Source: Elioraea thermophila (ex Habib et al. 2022)
GTDB taxonomy: Bacteria; Pseudomonadota; Alphaproteobacteria; Acetobacterales; Acetobacteraceae
DNA: 64,000 nt
Direction of reading: 5' to 3'
Assembly (NCBI RefSeq): GCF_003336755.1
Contig: NZ_QMDI01000002.1
Span: 1-64,000 of the forward strand
The position numbers were made by a program, and so were the translations under genes. Of this stretch, positions 59,094-64,000 are shown one piece after another. The notes below the pieces were generated by a model. That model searched no databases, was not told where the DNA came from, and saw only the letters and a list, made by a program, of their open reading frames with translations. How positions within the stretch are numbered: position 1 is the first letter of the stretch; each line of letters starts with the position of its first letter.

Positions 59094-60665
59094 GTGACGG
59101 AGGCGACGGGCGGGGCGCTTCGGGTCGTGCTCGGCGACCAGTGCTCGCGCACGATCGCCTCGCTCGCCGGGCTCGATCCCACGCGCGACGTGGTGCTGAT
59201 GGCCGAAGTGGTGGGCGAGTGCACCTATGTGCGCCACCACCCGCAGAAGATCGTGCTCGTGCTCTCCGCCATGCGGCACTTCGCCCGCGCGCTCGCCGCC
59301 CGCGGCGTGCGGGTCGATTACGTCCGGCTGGACGATCCCGCCAACACCGGCACGCTGGCGGGCGAGGTGGCGCGGGCGGTGCAGCGCCATCGGCCCTCGC
59401 GCATCATCGCCACCCATCCGGGCGAGTGGCGCGTGCACGAGGACATGCTGGGGTGGGAGCGGGCCACCGGGGTGCCGGTCGACGTCCGCGAGGACGACCG
59501 CTTCCTCTGTCCGCTTCCCTGGTTCCGCACCTGGGCCGAAGGTCGGCGCAGCCTGCGCATGGAGTTCTTCTACCGCGAGATGCGCCGTCGCACCGGGATC
59601 CTGATGGAGGGCGACGAGCCGGCCGGCGGGCGGTGGAACTTCGACGCCGAGAACCGCAAGCGTCTGCCGAAGGATCTCGCCGTTCCTGCACCGTATTGTG
59701 CCAAGCCCGATGCGATCACGCGCGAGGTGATGGCCCTCGTCGCCGAGCGGTTCCCGAACCACTGGGGCAGGCTCGACACCTTCGCCTGGCCGGTGACCGC
59801 GCGCGAGGCGGAAGCGGCACTCGAGCGTTTCATCGCCGAACGGCTGGCGCGGTTCGGCGACTACCAGGACGCGATGGCGGCGGGCGAGGCGACCTTGTTC
59901 CACTCGCTGCTCTCCACCTCGCTCAACGTCGGCCTTCTCCTGCCGGGCGAGGTGTGTCGCCGCGCCGAGGCCGCCTGGCGGGCGGGCAAGGCGCCGCTGA
60001 ACGCGGTGGAGGGCTTCATCCGCCAGATCCTCGGCTGGCGCGAGTACGTGCGCGGTCTCTACTGGGTGCAGATGCCGGGCTACAAGGCGTTGAACGTTCT
60101 TGAGGCGGATCGTTCCCTGCCCGGGTTCTACTGGACGGGGGACTCGGGCATGGCGTGCATCGACGCCGTGGTGCGCCAGACGCACGAGCTCGCCTATGCG
60201 CATCACATCCAGCGGCTGATGGTGACGGGGAACTTCGCCCTTCTCGCGGGGATCCACCCGGAGGAGATCAACGAGTGGTACATGGCGGTGTACGCCGATG
60301 CCTTCGAATGGGTGGAGCTTCCCAACACCCACGGCATGGCGATCCATGCCGACGGCGGCATCATGGCCTCCAAGCCCTATGCCGCCTCGGGCAAGTATAT
60401 CGCGCGGATGAGCGACTACTGCGCGGGCTGCCGCCACGACGTCGAGCGCGCGACCGGGGAGGGGGCCTGCCCGTTCAACTTCCTGTACTGGGACTTCCTC
60501 GCCCGCCACCGCCCGCGCTTCGAAGCCAACCCCCGCATGGCGCAGATGTACCGCACGCTCGACCGCATGGACCCGGCCCGGGTGGCGGCGCTGCGGCGCG
60601 AGGCGGCGGCCTTTCTCGACCGCGTTGCGCCGCGTCGGCGCGCTGCGGCGGAGCGGGCGGCGTGA
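59094..60665 (+). CDS. FeS-type bacterial cryptochrome/photolyase (PhrB class)
   Basis: 523 residues, GTG start. LRVVLGDQCSRTIASLAGLD, EVVGECTYVRHHPQKIVLVLSAMRHFA and FYREMRRRTGILMEGD...GGRWNFDAENRK are typical of the FeS-BCP group. Four Cys at about 355, 443, 446 and 459 (MACID, YCAGCRHD, EGACPFN) match the spacing of the [4Fe-4S] ligands of PhrB (C-x2-C-x12-C at the end). These enzymes repair (6-4) photoproducts using FAD and a lumazine antenna. Operon-like with the preceding two genes. Next on the right is the CRISPR array. Confidence 0.93.
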   Translation: MTEATGGALRVVLGDQCSRTIASLAGLDPTRDVVLMAEVVGECTYVRHHPQKIVLVLSAMRHFARALAARGVRVDYVRLDDPANTGTLAGEVARAVQRHRPSRIIATHPGEWRVHEDMLGWERATGVPVDVREDDRFLCPLPWFRTWAEGRRSLRMEFFYREMRRRTGILMEGDEPAGGRWNFDAENRKRLPKDLAVPAPYCAKPDAITREVMALVAERFPNHWGRLDTFAWPVTAREAEAALERFIAERLARFGDYQDAMAAGEATLFHSLLSTSLNVGLLLPGEVCRRAEAAWRAGKAPLNAVEGFIRQILGWREYVRGLYWVQMPGYKALNVLEADRSLPGFYWTGDSGMACIDAVVRQTHELAYAHHIQRLMVTGNFALLAGIHPEEINEWYMAVYADAFEWVELPNTHGMAIHADGGIMASKPYAASGKYIARMSDYCAGCRHDVERATGEGACPFNFLYWDFLARHRPRFEANPRMAQMYRTLDRMDPARVAALRREAAAFLDRVAPRRRAAAERAA

Positions 60666-60822
60666 GGGTCCGGGTTGCGCACGCTGTGCGGGAGCGTCGT
60701 TGGCGCGTGGCGGAGGGGTTGGTGGCCGAGCCTCGCAGCGCCGTCGGTTCAGCGGATCACTTGATGGCGCCGCCGGTTTGGTGACCGGGAAAGCCTTTTG
60801 CGTTGCGCAGCCTGATGTTCCG
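60666..60822. other. Spacer between photolyase and CRISPR array; nothing gene-like
   Basis: 157 nt of GC-rich sequence with no convincing open frame, AT-rich leader or promoter. Lack of an AT-rich leader here suggests this is the trailer end of the array, with the leader beyond the right edge of the window. Confidence 0.5.
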
Positions 60823-63800
60823 GTTTTGACCCCCTGAAGAACGGGTCTGCTTCTGAACCGAATTTTTTGTGGGGGTCAACTGGTTGGAATTTGAGTTTTG
60901 ACCCCCTGAAGAACGGGTCTGCTTCTGAACGCCGTCGTCCAACGGATCATCCAGTGCTCCGACGGGGGTTTTGACCCCCTGAAGAACGGGTCTGCTTCTG
61001 AACTCCGCCTCTACCCCAAAGCCCCTCGACGAGCGTCGGTTTTGACCCCCTGAAGAACGGGTCTGCTTCTGAACCCCGCGTTCGAATACAAGGCAGCCTC
61101 TGGAAAGCGGGTTTTGACCCCCTGAAGAACGGGTCTGCTTCTGAACGCCCCGCGGACGCTGCAAGGGCGATCACCGAGTTTTGACCCCCTGAAGAACGGG
61201 TCTGCTTCTGAACGGACGTGGCCGGCGTTCCCGAGGACGTGCGCGAAATGTTTTGACCCCCTGAAGAACGGGTCTGCTTCTGAACCTGCCGTGTGGCGGG
61301 CTACCTTCCAGGCGTGACGCGTTTTGACCCCCTGAAGAACGGGTCTGCTTCTGAACGCCAGCAACCCACGCGCCATCTACGGCGCCAAAGGGTTTTGACC
61401 CCCTGAAGAACGGGTCTGCTTCTGAACGTAGACGCGGCAAGGGCAATCGCCGAAGCCGGGTTTTGACCCCCTGAAGAACGGGTCTGCTTCTGAACCATCC
61501 TCGGCCCAAAGTATGGCGTCGGCCAGGCCGTGTGGTTTTGACCCCCTGAAGAACGGGTCTGCTTCTGAACCCTGTCACCGCCGACATCGCTTGGGCGCGG
61601 CACGTTTTGACCCCCTGAAGAACGGGTCTGCTTCTGAACACGTTCCAAACTTCGAATACACGACAACGTCGGGGTTTTGACCCCCTGAAGAACGGGTCTG
61701 CTTCTGAACTGTTGCCGTTGAGCCCTACGGAGACGATCTCATCATGTTTTGACCCCCTGAAGAACGGGTCTGCTTCTGAACTGCAGGCTCTGCTTGAAGC
61801 GGTGGGGCTGAAGGTTTGTTTTGACCCCCTGAAGAACGGGTCTGCTTCTGAACGCCGACATGGCGGTGGAGTTCTGGGCACGGCGCGAGGGGTTTTGACC
61901 CCCTGAAGAACGGGTCTGCTTCTGAACCGATTCCATCATCAGTCTAACCAGGCAAGGAGTTTTGACCCCCTGAAGAACGGGTCTGCTTCTGAACGGTCGC
62001 CGCCTGGTTCGACGCGAGCCACCCCAAGCACGGTTTTGACCCCCTGAAGAACGGGTCTGCTTCTGAACGAGCGACCGCGTCGCCCAGGCGGTCGCCGCCT
62101 GGTTCGGTTTTGACCCCCTGAAGAACGGGTCTGCTTCTGAACTCCGGTGTTTGAATACAAGGCCGCTTCAGGGAAGCGGGTTTTGACCCCCTGAAGAACG
62201 GGTCTGCTTCTGAACTGTTGCAAAGGCGAAACATTTCATGGAGCATTTCGGGTTTTGACCCCCTGAAGAACGGGTCTGCTTCTGAACTGTTGCGAGTGCG
62301 GAATGATGATCGTTGCGAAAGTGGGTTTTGACCCCCTGAAGAACGGGTCTGCTTCTGAACCCTATCGACAACGAGACGACTGAGCAGCGACTTGAGTTTT
62401 GACCCCCTGAAGAACGGGTCTGCTTCTGAACGCGCCGCGCTGGGCAGTGGCCGCCGCCCGGTCCTGGGTTTTGACCCCCTGAAGAACGGGTCTGCTTCTG
62501 AACCGCGGCCTGCGGCTCATCAACGTCGACATCGTGGAGTTTTGACCCCCTGAAGAACGGGTCTGCTTCTGAACACCGACTTGTAGCGATCAATCCGCAG
62601 CGCGATGTCTGTTTTGACCCCCTGAAGAACGGGTCTGCTTCTGAACCCCACCGCCGTCCGCGACAACGAAGGCCGCGTCATGTTTTGACCCCCTGAAGAA
62701 CGGGTCTGCTTCTGAACGCGCCTTTGCGCGGCACTGGGACCGCGTCGGCCCGTTTTGACCCCCTGAAGAACGGGTCTGCTTCTGAACCCGCCCCACGAGG
62801 CGTCACTTTTTCTCGGTGCGGTCGTTTTGACCCCCTGAAGAACGGGTCTGCTTCTGAACGAAAGGAGGAAAAGATGAGGATTCAGACTCTTGAGGGTTTT
62901 GACCCCCTGAAGAACGGGTCTGCTTCTGAACGGCGCGGCTGTTGGCCGCGCTGCCGTCCCACGCGTTTTGACCCCCTGAAGAACGGGTCTGCTTCTGAAC
63001 GGGAGATAAAATGAGACTGAAGGCAGCTATAGTGGTTTTGACCCCCTGAAGAACGGGTCTGCTTCTGAACACGACCAATGAAAACATAGCAGATATGCGC
63101 GGGGGGTTTTGACCCCCTGAAGAACGGGTCTGCTTCTGAACCAAAATCAGTGAGATGACCCTGCCAGAAAGGGCAGTGTTTTGACCCCCTGAAGAACGGG
63201 TCTGCTTCTGAACCGCGGCTCACGCTGCCGCAGTCGCCGCCGGAGTTGGGTTTTGACCCCCTGAAGAACGGGTCTGCTTCTGAACGAATGTGTCTTTTTA
63301 CAAATTTTGCGGAGACGGCCTGTTTTGACCCCCTGAAGAACGGGTCTGCTTCTGAACAAGAATTGTGATGGAAAATATGCAGTAGTCTTTTGTTTTGACC
63401 CCCTGAAGAACGGGTCTGCTTCTGAACGTTGATCGAGAAAAGGAGGCCGTTATGGTTTCTGTTTTGACCCCCTGAAGAACGGGTCTGCTTCTGAACTCAT
63501 GATTTTGAACGCGCCCTCATCGTCAGACGCGGGTTTTGACCCCCTGAAGAACGGGTCTGCTTCTGAACGACTAGCGGGCTCGCCCCAAACTTGCAAGCCC
63601 CGTGGTTTTGACCCCCTGAAGAACGGGTCTGCTTCTGAACCGCGTGAAGAGCGCTATACTCTGCGCGTCATCAACGGTTTTGACCCCCTGAAGAACGGGT
63701 CTGCTTCTGAACCCCCGTGCCAGTCGGTGCGGGGCTTTTCTTTTGGTTTTGACCCCCTGAAGAACGGGTCTGCTTCTGAACGCCAGACCGAGCGGAGGAC

Positions 63801-64000
63801 GCACATGGAACAAAATGTTTTGACCCCCTGAAGAACGGGTCTGCTTCTGAACCATACTACACACGTCACACCGTCAGAAGCTATCCTGGTTTTGACCCCC
63901 TGAAGAACGGGTCTGCTTCTGAACAAAAGCTTGTAGGGGCGGCGGTTTGGGATTTCTGTTTTGACCCCCTGAAGAACGGGTCTGCTTCTGAACCGGGCTC
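60823..64000. CRISPR. CRISPR array, 45 identical 36-nt repeats, continues past the window
   Basis: The repeat starts GTTTTGACCCCCTGAAGAAC and ends GGTCTGCTTCTGAAC. Copies at 60823, 60895, 60968 and so on to 63958 are identical as read. There are 44 complete spacers of 31-39 nt and a partial one at the end. The repeat holds a 5-bp stem (GACCC/GGGTC, 10-nt loop). Read on the minus strand it ends GGGGGTCAAAAC, like repeats of several type III-A and type VI systems. No cas gene lies in the window. Spacer content (see findings) argues for minus-strand transcription, with the leader to the right. The many short open frames over the array reading RSRPVLQGVKT or SEADPFFRGSK are translations of the repeat, not genes. 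Confidence 0.98.

Noticed and set aside
60666-60822. CRISPR leader on the left side of the array
   Set aside because: The sequence is GC-rich without an AT-rich tract or promoter, and spacer orientation argues for a leader on the right.
62216-62324. Possible homologous spacer pair starting TGTTGC
   Set aside because: Similarity stops after about six bases and the encoded peptides (VAKAKHFMEHF versus CCECGMMIVAKV) do not align.
60757-63926. Many open frames of 60-240 codons with repeated RSRPVLQGVKT, SEADPFFRGSK or FDPLKNGSASE
   Set aside because: They are translations of the CRISPR repeat in different frames, not proteins.

Overview
The window is high-GC DNA with densely packed genes. The gene content and order point to an alphaproteobacterium, probably of the Acetobacteraceae/Rhodospirillales: trpGDC-moaC-moeA-lexA, ppiD-trpE, tpiA-secG-pyrG-kdsA, eno-ftsB-pdhA-pdhB(lipoyl)-pdhC-lpd-lipA, and an FeS-type bacterial photolyase. 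No rRNA is present. One tRNA gene (Ser, anticodon TGA) was found.

Region 1 (1-16.4 kb) is an accessory defence island. It starts with a decayed IS5-type transposase and a perfect 7-bp inverted repeat lying on a -10-like box. A tight three-gene operon follows: a 1725-residue helicase with a DUF1998-type C-terminus, a SNF2-type helicase and a large Eco57I/PglX-like adenine methyltransferase. This is a DISARM-like set with the usual parts rearranged or fused and no phospholipase-D gene visible. Behind it lie a broken HD-domain phosphohydrolase, a YwgA/SocA-like protein and an HNH nuclease. The island ends in IS66 and IS256 transposase remnants and tRNA-Ser. The IS66 remnant is split by a 67-bp REP-like doublet.

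Region 2 (16.5-60.7 kb) is mostly core genome: lipid A deacylase, 5'-nucleotidase, LexA, molybdopterin and tryptophan synthesis (interrupted by a copper ATPase, a small basic membrane protein and an amidase), periplasmic folding, glycolysis (tpiA, eno), CTP and KDO synthesis, a complete pyruvate dehydrogenase set with lipoyl synthase, a five-gene overlapping operon (slt-HAD-hydrolase-pgpA-pncC), dapA-smpB-mlaA-mlaC, CHAD/SixA, and an SDR-DUF6134-photolyase run. Three enzymes here lack expected catalytic residues: the HAD protein (nucleophilic Asp is Ser), the SDR protein (Tyr is Ile) and the enoyl-CoA hydratase (both Glu absent).

Region 3 (60,823-64,000) is a CRISPR array that runs off the right edge: 45 identical 36-nt repeats and 44 complete spacers of 31-39 nt, with no cas genes in view. 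Read on the + strand, the spacers look like sense mRNA. Several span a Shine-Dalgarno plus ATG, one contains a terminator hairpin, and most carry a protein-like open frame. If the array is transcribed leftward (minus strand), its crRNAs would be antisense to phage mRNA, which fits an RNA-targeting type III or type VI system. Several spacers are homologous or overlapping, recording repeated sampling of the same phage genes.
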